DNA of 64,000 nucleotides, taken from Streptacidiphilus anmyonensis. GTDB lineage: Bacteria > Actinomycetota > Actinomycetes > Streptomycetales > Streptomycetaceae. The translations under genes were made by a program, and so were the position numbers. The notes beneath the pieces were generated by a model. The model did not search any database, was not told the origin of the DNA, and saw only the letters and a program-made list of their open reading frames with translations. Positions within the stretch are counted from its first letter, which is position 1; the number at the start of each line of letters is the position of its first letter. Where the stretch lies: the NCBI RefSeq assembly GCF_000787855.1, contig NZ_BBPQ01000015.1, forward strand, positions 67,794 to 131,793, given 5' to 3'. Below, one piece after another: positions 1-7,667 of the stretch.

Positions 1-422
1 GCGTGGTGCTGGTCTACCCCGTCCTCGACGCACTGCCCGACACCGCCGACACCGCCGGCACCCCCGACGCCGGCTCGTCGGTGACGCGGTTCGCGACGGG
101 CTACTTCCACACCGCCGCCCACCAGCGCTGGTACTGGCAGCAGTACCTCGGTCCGGACGGCGATCCGCGCCACCCCCTCGCCTCCCCCGGCCGCGCGCCT
201 GACCTCTCCGGCCTGCCGCCGACCCTCGTGGTGCTGGCCGACTGCGACCTCCTGCGCGACGAGGGTCTGCGCTACGCCCGCCGCCTCGGCGCGGCGGGCG
301 TCCGCGTCCAGGTCCACCTGCATCCAGGGGTCTTCCACGGCTTCCTCGGCTGCCTCGGCGCCCTCCCCGCGGCGGATGACGCCCTCGACGCCCTCGCCCA
401 CTGGATCACCCGCACCCGTTGA
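1..422 (+). CDS. alpha/beta hydrolase (HSL-like), 3' part only
   Basis: This is the C-terminal part of an alpha/beta hydrolase; the reading frame is open into base 1, so the start and the nucleophile region lie upstream of the window. About 139 residues remain. The segment LVVLADCDLLRDEG carries the Asp of the catalytic triad, and HPGVFHGF carries the His, in the order and spacing seen in the hormone-sensitive-lipase (alpha/beta hydrolase fold-3) family, which hydrolyses small esters. No membrane segment is visible. A GC-rich imperfect hairpin lies at 422-463, just after the stop, and could help end transcription. The substrate cannot be guessed from the sequence. Confidence 0.85.
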   Translation, partial: VVLVYPVLDALPDTADTAGTPDAGSSVTRFATGYFHTAAHQRWYWQQYLGPDGDPRHPLASPGRAPDLSGLPPTLVVLADCDLLRDEGLRYARRLGAAGVRVQVHLHPGVFHGFLGCLGALPAADDALDALAHWITRTR

Positions 423-479
423 CGCCGCTCCCCCGCGCGCCTGCTTGGGTGCGGGGCGGCGGCAGCCTTGAATCGGCGG

Positions 480-896
480 ATGGAGTGCTTGTTCTGCGCG
501 GTGGCGGCGGGCGAGGTCGACGTGCCCACCGTCTTCGCGGACGACGTGGCCGTCGCCTTCCTCGACCACCGGCCGCTCTTCCCCGGCCACGTCCTGGTGA
601 TCCCGCGCCGACACGTGCCGACCCTGACGGACCTGCGGACGGAGGAGGTCGGGCCCTACTTCGAGCGGGTGCGGCGGATCACCGTGGCGGTCGAGCGGGG
701 CATGGCGGCCAAGGGCAGCTTCGTGGCGACCAACAACCGGGTCAGCCAGTCGGTGCCGCATCTGCACGTCCACGTGGTGCCGCGCAATCCGAAGGACGGC
801 CTGCGCGGGTTCTTCTGGCCGCGCACCCGGTACGCGAGCCCGGAGGAGGCAGCCGCGACGGCGGCGCGGATCCGCGAGGCGCTCGACGAGGACTGA
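480..896 (+). CDS. HIT family hydrolase
   Basis: A 138-residue histidine-triad protein. The motif HLHVHVVPR near residue 95 is the HIT signature (HxHxHxx), whose middle His is the nucleophile on nucleotide phosphates. MECLFC at the start is typical of this family, so I use the ATG at 480 rather than an upstream TTG at 468. The usual N-terminal zinc ligands seem only partly present (CLFC). Family members split dinucleotide polyphosphates or nucleotide-phosphoramidates in the cytoplasm; the exact substrate is not readable. It stands alone between a hydrolase and the GH1 promoter. Confidence 0.9.
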   Translation: MECLFCAVAAGEVDVPTVFADDVAVAFLDHRPLFPGHVLVIPRRHVPTLTDLRTEEVGPYFERVRRITVAVERGMAAKGSFVATNNRVSQSVPHLHVHVVPRNPKDGLRGFFWPRTRYASPEEAAATAARIREALDED

Positions 897-931
897 GCCC
901 CACCGTCGACACCGTCGACGACGACGCACCA

Positions 932-960
932 TTGACACGCGGTCGAGCGGAGCCCAGACT
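932..960 (+). promoter_or_regulatory. promoter of the GH1 beta-glucosidase gene
   Basis: TTGACA at 932-937 and CAGACT at 955-960 are separated by 17 bases, a good match to a housekeeping-sigma promoter of an actinomycete. The predicted transcription start is near 967, just before the palindrome at 970-990. Confidence 0.5.
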
Positions 961-969
961 ACGCCCACA

Positions 970-990
970 AACATGAGTTAGTCTCACGTT
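970..990. promoter_or_regulatory. operator-like palindrome in the GH1 leader
   Basis: AACATGAG (970-977) and CTCACGTT (983-990) form an inverted repeat with 7 of 8 pairs around a 5-base centre. It sits just after the predicted transcription start and before the ribosome binding site GGAAG (994-998), the usual place for a repressor site. The regulator is not identified. Confidence 0.4.
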
Positions 991-1006
991 ATTGGAAGTG
1001 GTGCGC

Positions 1007-2392
1007 ATGGTGAACCGGTCCGCCGATCCGACCACCCCCCTCCCCCGGTTCCCGGCCGACTTCGTCTGGGGAGCCTCCACCGCGGCCTACCAGATCGAGG
1101 GCGCGGCGGAGGAGGACGGCAAGGGACCGTCGATCTGGGACGCCTTCGTGCGGCGGCCCGGCGCGGTCCGCGACGGCCACACCGGCGCGACCGCCTGCGA
1201 CCACTACCACCGCTTCGGCGAGGACGTCGCGCTGATGCGGCGGCTCGGACTGGACGCGTACCGCTTCTCGGTCTCGTGGCCCCGCGTTCTGCCGAGCGGC
1301 ACGGGGCGCGTCGAGCCGCGCGGCCTGGACTTCTACGACCGCCTCGTCGACGCCCTGCTGGACGCCGGGATCGAGCCGACGCCGACGCTGTTCCACTGGG
1401 ACCTGCCGCAGGCCCTGGAGGACCAGGGCGGCTGGATGTCCCGGGACACCGCCTACCGCCTCGGCGAGTACGCGGCCGTGGTCGCCGAGCGGCTCGGCGA
1501 CCGGGTCCGGCGCTGGATCACGCTCAACGAGCCCTTCGTGCACATGTCCTTCGGCTACGGCTTCGGGGTGCACGCTCCCGGACGGGCCCTGCTGCTGGGC
1601 GCCGTGCCGGTGGCGCACCACCAACTCCTCGGCCACGGGCTCGCGGTGGCGGCGATCCGGGCGGCCGCCGGACCGGACGGCACGCAGGTGCTGATCGCCA
1701 ACAACTGCTCCCCCGTACGGCTCCGGCCCGACGCGGCCTCCGAGGCGGACCGGCTGGCGGCCGACGCCTACGACACGCTGCACAACCGCCTCTTCAACGA
1801 CCCGCTGCTGACCGGGAGTTACCCCGACCTGTCGGTCTACGGCCTGAGCGACCCCAGCTGGGGCGGGATCGTGCGCGACGAGGACCTGAAGGTGATCGCC
1901 GCTCCGCTGGACGGGCTGGGGATCAACTACTACAACCCGTCCTGGATCACCGCCCCCGCCGATCCCGCCTCGGGCCTGCCCTTCGACCTCGTCGAACCCC
2001 AGGAGACCTACCGCCGCACCGCCTTCGACTGGCCGGTGGTCCCCGACGGGCTCACCGACCTGCTGCTGGGCCTGAAGGCCCGGTACGGCGAGGCGCTGCC
2101 GCCCGTCTGGATCACGGAGAACGGGTGCAGCGAACCCGCCGGACTGGACGACGCCGCCCGCGTCGACTACCTCGCCGGGCACGTCGACGCGGTCGCCCGG
2201 GCCCGTGCGCAAGGGGTGGACGTGCGCGGCTACTTCACCTGGTCGCTGCTCGACAACTTCGAGTGGGCGGAGGGCTACCACCAGCGGTTCGGCCTGGTGG
2301 AGGTCGACTTCGCCACCCAGGCCCGCACCCCGCGGGCGAGCTTCGAGTGGTACCGCGCCCTGATCGCCGCCCAGAAGCCGCAGAAGTCCTGA
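1007..2392 (+). CDS. GH1 family beta-glucosidase
   Basis: A 461-residue cytoplasmic glycoside hydrolase of family 1, full length for the family. The opening FVWGASTAAYQIEGA is the GH1 N-terminal signature. The acid/base glutamate is E175 in TLNEPF and the nucleophile is E371 in ITENG; both are present, so the enzyme should be active as a retaining beta-glucosidase on cellobiose-like or aryl beta-glucosides. The ATG at 1007 is chosen because GGAAG lies 8 bases upstream; an upstream TTG at 992 is less likely. There is no signal peptide, so its substrate must be imported, and a sugar-type MFS transporter follows 174 bases downstream. Confidence 0.95.
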   Translation: MVNRSADPTTPLPRFPADFVWGASTAAYQIEGAAEEDGKGPSIWDAFVRRPGAVRDGHTGATACDHYHRFGEDVALMRRLGLDAYRFSVSWPRVLPSGTGRVEPRGLDFYDRLVDALLDAGIEPTPTLFHWDLPQALEDQGGWMSRDTAYRLGEYAAVVAERLGDRVRRWITLNEPFVHMSFGYGFGVHAPGRALLLGAVPVAHHQLLGHGLAVAAIRAAAGPDGTQVLIANNCSPVRLRPDAASEADRLAADAYDTLHNRLFNDPLLTGSYPDLSVYGLSDPSWGGIVRDEDLKVIAAPLDGLGINYYNPSWITAPADPASGLPFDLVEPQETYRRTAFDWPVVPDGLTDLLLGLKARYGEALPPVWITENGCSEPAGLDDAARVDYLAGHVDAVARARAQGVDVRGYFTWSLLDNFEWAEGYHQRFGLVEVDFATQARTPRASFEWYRALIAAQKPQKS

Positions 2393-2402
2393 GGCCCACC
2401 CG

Positions 2403-2465
2403 CTCGTCCCCTCTGCTCGTCCCCTCTGCTCGACTCCCTGCACGCGTCTCTGCTCGTCCCCTCTG
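2403..2465. repeat. 13-base direct repeats between GH1 and MFS genes
   Basis: The unit CTCGTCCCCTCTG occurs at 2403-2415, 2416-2428 (in tandem) and again at 2453-2465, with diverged copies between. It lies in the non-coding spacer between two same-direction genes. It looks like slippage-prone DNA; no function is evident. Confidence 0.7.
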
Positions 2466-2566
2466 CTCGACCCCTCGCCGGTCCACCCGTCGCGGGATAT
2501 CGTCGCCGGACCCTCGGCACTCCCCCCACCAGGCACCACCAGGCCCCCAGGTACGAAGGAGCCGCC

Positions 2567-3841
2567 ATGCGCCAGGCCGTCCGACAGGACCAGGAGGACG
2601 CCAGAGACGGCGACGCCGTCCTCGCCGAGCCCACCGTGCCGGTCCGGCCCGGCTGGACGGCGGACCTCTCGCTGGCCACGCTCGCGGTCTTCATGGCGTT
2701 CATGACGCCGATCCAGATCCTGCTGCCGCTGCAACTGGAGCACATCGACCCGCACCACAAGAGCGCCGCCCTGTCGCTGGTCACCGGCCTCGGCGCGCTG
2801 GTCGCGGTGCTGGCCAACCCGTTGGCGGGCGCGCTGTCGGACCGGACCACGAGCCGGTTCGGCCGCCGCCGCCCCTGGATCCTCGGCGGCGCGCTGGCCG
2901 GGGCGGCCGGCCTGGCCCTCACCGCCTCCCAGCACACCGTCGCCGGGGTCGCCGTCGGCTGGTGCCTCGGCCAGGCCGGCCTCAACGCCATGCTGGCCGG
3001 GGTCACCACCCCGATCGCCGACCGGGTGCCGCTCGCGCAGCGCGCCCAGGTCTCCGGCTGGACCGGCATCATGCAGTCCTTCGGCCTGGTCCTCGGCGCA
3101 CTGATCACCACCCTGCTGGTCACCGGCGTCTGGTCTGGCTACGGCACCCTGGCCGTGGTCACCGTCGTGCTCGCGCTCCCGTTCGTGCTGCGGCGCGACG
3201 AACCCGTGCTGCCGCGCGCCCTGCGACCCGCCTTCGACGCGCGGGCCTTCGCCCGCTCGTTCTGGGTCAGCCCCAAGGAGCACCCCGACTTCGGCTGGGC
3301 CTGGCTCACCCGCTTCCTGATCAACCTCGGCAACGCGCTCGGCACGCTCTACCTCTTCTACTTCCTCTCCGACGCCGTCCACTACGGCGACCCCGGCACG
3401 GGCGTGCTGATCCTCACGGTCGTCTACACGCTCTTCGCCGCGCTCACCGCGATCCCGGTCGGGGCGCTCTCGGACCGGATCGGACGCCGCAAGGGCTTCG
3501 TCGTGCTGTGCTCGCTCGTCATGGCAGCCGCGGCGCTGCTGCTGGCCCTGCTGCACACCTGGCCCGCCGCCCTCGCGGCCGCCGCCGTCCTCGGTGCCGG
3601 CTACGGCGTCTACCTCGCCGTCGACCAGGCCCTGGTCACCCAGGTGCTCCCGGAGGCGCGCGACCGCGCCAAGGACCTGGGTGTCATCAACATCGCCAAC
3701 TCCGGCCCCCAGGTCCTCGCTCCGGCGATCGCCGCGCCCGTCATCGCCCACCTCGGCGGCTACACCGGCCTCTACCTCGCCACCGCCGTCGTCACCGTCC
3801 TCGGCGGCGTCCTGGTCCGGCGGGTGCGCGGCGTGGCCTAG
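2567..3841 (+). CDS. MFS transporter, sugar/H+ symporter type
   Basis: A 424-residue membrane protein with about 12 hydrophobic segments. The loop between segments 2 and 3 reads DRTTSRFGRRRPW, the form typical of sucrose/maltose-type proton symporters (GPH/SLC45-like), and the second half repeats the motif as SDRIGRRKG. The start at 2567 has the strong site GAAGGAG at 2555-2561. Following a cytoplasmic beta-glucosidase, it probably imports a disaccharide or glucoside for that enzyme. This pairing is inference from position; other MFS substrates cannot be excluded. Confidence 0.85.
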   Translation: MRQAVRQDQEDARDGDAVLAEPTVPVRPGWTADLSLATLAVFMAFMTPIQILLPLQLEHIDPHHKSAALSLVTGLGALVAVLANPLAGALSDRTTSRFGRRRPWILGGALAGAAGLALTASQHTVAGVAVGWCLGQAGLNAMLAGVTTPIADRVPLAQRAQVSGWTGIMQSFGLVLGALITTLLVTGVWSGYGTLAVVTVVLALPFVLRRDEPVLPRALRPAFDARAFARSFWVSPKEHPDFGWAWLTRFLINLGNALGTLYLFYFLSDAVHYGDPGTGVLILTVVYTLFAALTAIPVGALSDRIGRRKGFVVLCSLVMAAAALLLALLHTWPAALAAAAVLGAGYGVYLAVDQALVTQVLPEARDRAKDLGVINIANSGPQVLAPAIAAPVIAHLGGYTGLYLATAVVTVLGGVLVRRVRGVA

Positions 3842-3877
3842 TGCGACCCCCGTCGTGGGGTCCCTACAGTGGCCGGG

Positions 3878-4432
3878 ATGTGGAACGACATGTTCATCGC
3901 GGGCATCTCCTACGGCGAGAAGGCCGCGCGCACGATCATCGTCTACCTGGCCCTGCTGGTCATGCTGCGGATCGTCGGCAAGCGCGGGCTCGCGCAACTG
4001 AACACCTTCGACCTCGTCGTGATGCTGCTGCTGTCCAACGTCGTCCAGAACGCCGTCATCGGCAACGACAACTCCGTCAGCGGCGGCCTGTTCGGCGCGG
4101 CCGTGCTGCTGCTGACGGACGCGGTGCTGGTGCGGCAGGGTGCGCGCTGGCCCTGGTTCTCCCGGCTGCTGGAGGGCACCCCGACGGTGCTCGCCGAGGA
4201 CGGGGTGCTGAACCTGCCGGCGATGCGCCGGCAGGGGATCTCGCGCGGGGACGTGGCGCTGGCCGTGCACACCCAGGGCGGGGACGGCATCGACGAGACC
4301 GAGCTCGTGCAGTTGGAGCCGAGCGGCTCGGTCCTGGTACGGCTGCGCCTGGGCGACCAGTTCGCCGACAAGGACGACGTGGCCGCGCTGCGCGTCGTGC
4401 TGGAACGCATCGAGGCCCGGCTCCCCGGGTGA
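3878..4432 (+). CDS. DUF421 (YetF-type) membrane protein
   Basis: A 184-residue protein with three hydrophobic segments in the first 90 residues followed by a soluble domain, the layout of the DUF421/YetF family. Family hallmarks include RIVGKRGLAQLNTFDLVVMLLLSN near residue 30-55 and the later segment QGISRGDVALAVHTQG. YetF-like proteins are linked to membrane and spore biology in Bacillus, but their biochemical role is unknown. It begins 36 bases after the MFS gene. ATG at 3878 is preferred over a GTG at 3869. Confidence 0.85.
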   Translation: MWNDMFIAGISYGEKAARTIIVYLALLVMLRIVGKRGLAQLNTFDLVVMLLLSNVVQNAVIGNDNSVSGGLFGAAVLLLTDAVLVRQGARWPWFSRLLEGTPTVLAEDGVLNLPAMRRQGISRGDVALAVHTQGGDGIDETELVQLEPSGSVLVRLRLGDQFADKDDVAALRVVLERIEARLPG

Positions 4433-4455
4433 CCGACCGTCCAAGTAACCAACTG

Positions 4456-4505
4456 TTGACTTGTGCCCGGTTCGGCGTAGGCTTGTAACTATCCAGTTAG
4501 ATACA
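4456..4505 (+). promoter_or_regulatory. SDR promoter with TetR-type operator
   Basis: TTGACT (4456-4461) and TAGGCT (4478-4483) with a 16-base spacer form a promoter. Immediately downstream lies TAACT-N4-AGTTA (4486-4499) inside a longer symmetric stretch from TGTA (4484) to TACA (4505). A palindrome abutting the -10 box is the classic position for a repressor. The TetR gene at 5290, second in this operon, is the natural candidate. Confidence 0.6.
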
Positions 4506-4532
4506 AGTGCCCCCTCCAGGACGTGAGAACCC

Positions 4533-5240
4533 ATGACGACGACCCTCATCACCGGAGCCAACAAGGGCCTGGGCCGGGAGACCGCACGCCGCCTCCTCGC
4601 CGAGGGCCACACCGTCTACGTCGGCGCCCGCGACGCCGAGCGGGGACGCCGGACCGCCGAGGAGCTCGGCGCCCGCTTCGTGCATCTGGACGTCACCGAC
4701 GCGCAGTCCGTGGCCGCGGCAGCCAAGACGATCGAGGCCGAGGGCGGGCTCGACGTGCTGGTCAACAACGCCGGCGTCGAGGGGCGCCTGCCCGACGGCG
4801 GCATCGTCGGCGCGGCGGACGAGACGGCGGAGTCGATGCGGGCGCTGTTCGAGACCAACGTCTTCGGGCTGGTCCAGGTCACCCACGCGTTCCTGCCGCT
4901 GCTGCGGCGCTCGGCCGCGCCGGTCGTGGTGAACCTCAGCAGCGGCCTGTCGCGCACCTCCGCCCTCGCGGACCCGACGCACCCGACCGCCTTCTACCCC
5001 GGCGTCGCCTACCCCGCCTCGAAGGCGGCGGTCAACATGGTCACCGTGCAGTTCGCCAAGGCGTTCCCCGAGATCCGGATCAACGCCGTCGAGCCCGGCT
5101 ACACGCGCACCGACCTCAACCACAACACCGGCACCCAGACCGTCGAGGAGGGTGCGGAGATCATCGTCCGGATGGCCCTGGTCGGCCCGGACGGCCCGAC
5201 GGGCACCTTCGGTGACGTCAACGGTCCGCTCTCCTGGTGA
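4533..5240 (+). CDS. SDR family NAD(P)-dependent oxidoreductase
   Basis: A 235-residue classical short-chain dehydrogenase. The cofactor-binding TGANKGLG is at residues 7-14, NNAG near residue 81, a conserved Ser in VNLSSG, and the catalytic pair Y160/K164 in YPASK. Arg residues after the glycine motif suggest NADPH preference, as in carbonyl reductases. It is the first gene behind a promoter with a TetR-type operator and is followed 49 bases later by a TetR gene. Substrate unknown; such TetR-SDR pairs commonly deal with reactive carbonyls. Confidence 0.9.
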   Translation: MTTTLITGANKGLGRETARRLLAEGHTVYVGARDAERGRRTAEELGARFVHLDVTDAQSVAAAAKTIEAEGGLDVLVNNAGVEGRLPDGGIVGAADETAESMRALFETNVFGLVQVTHAFLPLLRRSAAPVVVNLSSGLSRTSALADPTHPTAFYPGVAYPASKAAVNMVTVQFAKAFPEIRINAVEPGYTRTDLNHNTGTQTVEEGAEIIVRMALVGPDGPTGTFGDVNGPLSW

Positions 5241-5289
5241 GCCGCGCATGAGCCGCAAGGGCCCGAACGCCTTCGATAGGGTGCGGGCC

Positions 5290-5925
5290 ATGCCGTCCGA
5301 CTCCCCCACGCCACCCGCCGCGAGCGCGCCCGCGGCGGCGCGCGGTACGCGCCCGCGTGACGCCGAGGCGACGAAGGCGCTGCTGCTGCGCGCGGCCACG
5401 GAGGAGTTCGCCCAGCACGGCTTCGCCGGCGCCCGCATCGACCGCATCGCGGAGCGGGCGGGCGCGAACAAGCGCCTGCTGTACGTCTACTTCGGCGACA
5501 AGCAGGCCCTCTTCGACGCGGTCGTGGCCGACCAGGCGGCCGCGGTGTTCCGCGCCGCGCCGATGGACGACGGGGACCTCGTCGCCTTCGCCGCCGCCCG
5601 CTTCGACTACGTGCTCGCCAACCCCGAGGCGGGCCGGATCGCCGCCTGGCGCGCGTTCGAGCAGCTCGACGCCGGCGACGCCGAGGTGGCCAACTTCCGC
5701 TCCCGGGTGGACACGGTCGCCGCCGCCCAGCGCGCGGGCCGCGTGCGCGGGGACCTCCCGGCGATCGACCTGTTCGCCATCGTCCTGCGGATGACCGACA
5801 GTTGGCTCTCCGCCCCGCCCGCACTGCGCGCGGTCAGCGCGACGCCGGCACTCTCCGCGGAGCGCCTGCGCGAGCACCGCTCCGCGCTGCTGGCCGCCGT
5901 GCGCGGTGTCGTGCGGCCGCAATAG
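5290..5925 (+). CDS. TetR family transcriptional regulator
   Basis: A 211-residue regulator. After a Pro/Ala-rich N-terminal tail of about 25 residues comes the TetR helix-turn-helix (FAGARIDRIAERAGANKRLLYVYFGDKQALFDAV, about residues 45-80), then a ligand-binding domain. ATG at 5290 follows TAGGGT (5275-5280), which could be a -10 box of a leaderless transcript; an in-frame ATG at 5248, eight bases after the SDR stop, would instead couple it to that gene. It probably represses the SDR operon through the palindrome at 4484-4505. Confidence 0.9.
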   Translation: MPSDSPTPPAASAPAAARGTRPRDAEATKALLLRAATEEFAQHGFAGARIDRIAERAGANKRLLYVYFGDKQALFDAVVADQAAAVFRAAPMDDGDLVAFAAARFDYVLANPEAGRIAAWRAFEQLDAGDAEVANFRSRVDTVAAAQRAGRVRGDLPAIDLFAIVLRMTDSWLSAPPALRAVSATPALSAERLREHRSALLAAVRGVVRPQ

Positions 5926-5949
5926 GTCGCTTCGCGGATCATCCGCAAA

Positions 5950-5965
5950 CTGACGAGCTCGTTAG
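5950..5965. promoter_or_regulatory. orphan palindrome at an MFS deletion scar
   Basis: CTGACGAGCTCGTTAG is a 16-base palindrome with one mismatched pair, TetR-operator-like in size. No intact gene starts downstream: the next sequence is an MFS remnant without a start codon, whose in-frame stop TAG overlaps the palindrome's right end. Confidence 0.45.
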
Positions 5966-6217
5966 GCGGCGCTCTCCACCGTCGCCGCCTCCCGCACCGC
6001 GGACCTCGCCCGGACGGGCCTCGGCGCGGAGGCCGCGCTGACGGGCGACTTCCGCCTCGCCTTCGAGGTCGGCGCGGCTCTGCTCCTGGCCGCCATCGCC
6101 GTCACCTGCGCACTTCCGCGCCGCCACCGACCCGCCACCGCGCCGACCGGGGCGGCTGAGCCCGCCCAGCCGGCCGAGCCGGCCGCGGCCGCCCCGGCTC
6201 GAACGACGGCGGGCTGA
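5966..6217 (+). pseudogene. truncated MFS (DHA2-type) transporter remnant
   Basis: Reading from 5969, the frame encodes ALSTVAASRT, then ALTGDFRLAFEVGAALLLAA and a basic/Ala-Pro-rich tail, ending at TGA 6215-6217. This is the C-terminal end of a 14-segment DHA2 (EmrB/QacA-like) drug exporter: the loop before the last helix, the last helix, and the cytoplasmic tail. There is no start codon, and an in-frame TAG at 5963-5965 closes the upstream side. About 80 of the expected 450-500 residues survive. It lies downstream of a TetR gene, the usual partner of such exporters, so an internal deletion is likely. Confidence 0.7.
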
Positions 6218-6224
6218 CGCCGCG

Positions 6225-7178
6225 TCACCGCGCCTGGGCGAAGCTCCTGCGGTAGTCCGCCGGGGCGACGCCCACCGCGCGGCGGAAGTGGTGGCGCAGC
6301 ATCGCCGCCGTGGCGAAGCCGCAGGCGCGGGCGACCTCCTCGATGCCCATCGGGGTCTGCTCCAGCAGCCTGCGGGCGTGCAGGATGCGCTGACCGGAGA
6401 GCCAGCGGTGCGGGGTGGTGCCGGTCTCGGCGACGAAGCGACGGGCGAAGGTGCGCTCGGACATGTGGGCCTGGCGGGCCAGGTCGGCCACGCTGTGCTC
6501 GCGGTCCAGCCGCTCGGAGAGCCAGGCGAGCAGCGGATCCAGAGAGTCCGCACAGAACTCGGGCACCGGCTGGACGATGAACTGCCGCTGCCCGCCGTCA
6601 CGTTGGGGCGGCACGACCATGCGCCGCGCGATCGCCGTGGCAGCCTCCGAGCCGACCTCCCGGCGGACCAGGTGCAGCGCGGCGTCGATGCCGGCGGCGG
6701 TGCCGGCGCTGGTGATGATGTCGCCGTCGTCGACGTAGAGGACGTCCGGGTCGAGGCGGGCCAGCGGGAAGCGGGCGGCGAACTCCTCGGCGTGACGCCA
6801 GTGCGTGGTGCAGGGGCGGCCGTCGAGCAGGCCCGCCGCGCCGAGCGCGAACGCGCCGCTGCAGACGGTCAGCAGTTGGGCCCCGCGCTCGTGCGCGGCG
6901 CGCAGGGCGTCGATCAGCTCGGCCGGGTAGACACCCCGGATCTGGTAGGCGGGGACGCCGACGAGGTCCGCCTCCAGCAGCGCGTCGAAGCCGTACTCGG
7001 TGGTCATGCTCGTGCCGACGGTGGTGCGGACCGGCGTGCCGGGCCGGGGCGAGCAGACCCGGAAGTCGAAGGGAGGCACCCCGTCCTCGGTCCGGTCGAT
7101 GCCGAAGACCTCGGCCAGCACGCCGAACTCGAAGGGGGCGAAATCGTCGATCAGGGCGACGGCCACGGTGCGCAGCAT
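6225..7178 (-). CDS. GlxA family AraC-type regulator
   Basis: A 317-residue regulator with an N-terminal DJ-1/PfpI-like domain (about 1-180; the nucleophile-elbow region reads LLTVCSGAFALGAAGLLDG) and a C-terminal AraC helix-turn-helix pair (about 215-315; ARQAHMSERTFARRF and the second helix region GFATAAMLRHHFRRA). This is the architecture of AdpA/GlxA-type actinomycete regulators. Start ATG at 7178. It is transcribed away from a tiny membrane-protein gene, and the intergenic region carries three TGGCAG half-sites that it may bind. Its signal and targets are unknown. Confidence 0.9.
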   Translation of the reverse strand: MLRTVAVALIDDFAPFEFGVLAEVFGIDRTEDGVPPFDFRVCSPRPGTPVRTTVGTSMTTEYGFDALLEADLVGVPAYQIRGVYPAELIDALRAAHERGAQLLTVCSGAFALGAAGLLDGRPCTTHWRHAEEFAARFPLARLDPDVLYVDDGDIITSAGTAAGIDAALHLVRREVGSEAATAIARRMVVPPQRDGGQRQFIVQPVPEFCADSLDPLLAWLSERLDREHSVADLARQAHMSERTFARRFVAETGTTPHRWLSGQRILHARRLLEQTPMGIEEVARACGFATAAMLRHHFRRAVGVAPADYRRSFAQAR

Positions 7179-7199
7179 GCGCCCATGGTACGTCGCCCT

Positions 7200-7254
7200 T
7201 GGCAGGATATCGACGGGTAGGGTCTTCCCTGCCACTGGTGGCAGTATGTCGACG
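7200..7254. promoter_or_regulatory. triple TGGCAG sites of the GlxA-type regulator
   Basis: TGGCAGGATATCGACG (7200-7215) and TGGCAGTATGTCGACG (7239-7254) are direct repeats matching at 14 of 16 positions. The second also forms an inverted pair with the upstream half: CTGCCAC (7229-7235), 2 bases, GTGGCAG (7238-7244). The sites resemble the AdpA consensus TGGCSNGWWY, and they sit between the regulator and the divergent small gene. Confidence 0.55.
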
Positions 7255-7271
7255 AGCGCAGGATTCATGCC

Positions 7272-7442
7272 ATGGGAATTCTGACGCTCGCCCTCCTCCT
7301 CGCCCTCGTCGTCCTCGGCCTTGAGCGCAACGCGCGCCGTGCGCGCCGCCGGCCCCCCACCGCCTCCGGCACGACGCAGCCCCACGAGCGCCGCGACCGC
7401 GACGCCGAGCGCCTCCTCGACGAGCTGCGCTCGCGGGGGTAA
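7272..7442 (+). CDS. small single-pass membrane protein
   Basis: A 56-residue open frame, MGILTLALLLALVVLGLERN followed by a very basic then charged tail ending DELRSRG. Residues 2-17 form one hydrophobic helix, and the Arg-rich stretch after it suggests an N-out, C-in anchor. GCAGGA at 7258-7263 gives a well-spaced ribosome binding site for the ATG at 7272. It lies divergent to the GlxA-type gene across shared TGGCAG sites, so it is probably controlled by that regulator. Family not recognised. Confidence 0.55.
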   Translation: MGILTLALLLALVVLGLERNARRARRRPPTASGTTQPHERRDRDAERLLDELRSRG

Positions 7443-7667
7443 CCGGGCACGGGGAGCCGGGGGCGCGCGATCGCCGCGCGATCACGGCGCAAACTCACCC
7501 ATCCGGGGAAAAAGGCTTGGACGGTGCGGACCGGCACACGGAAGACTGCTCTACCCGACATCTCCTCCGTACCCGCACGGACGCTCCGTCACCACCCCCT
7601 GGCCCGACGCAGCGTGGCTCCGCCGTGCGCACGCCCAGCACCGACGACCACTCTCCGAGGACATGGG

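Noticed and set aside
1276-4488. A 1,070-residue frame on the plus strand overlapping GH1 and MFS genes
   Set aside because: Shifted reading frame of real genes; composition is Arg/Pro-rich without motifs.
989-4612. A 1,207-residue open frame on the minus strand opposite the GH1, MFS and DUF421 genes
   Set aside because: It is a product of high GC. The protein is low-complexity, rich in Arg/Gly/Glu/Val, has no domain, and lies opposite well-supported genes.
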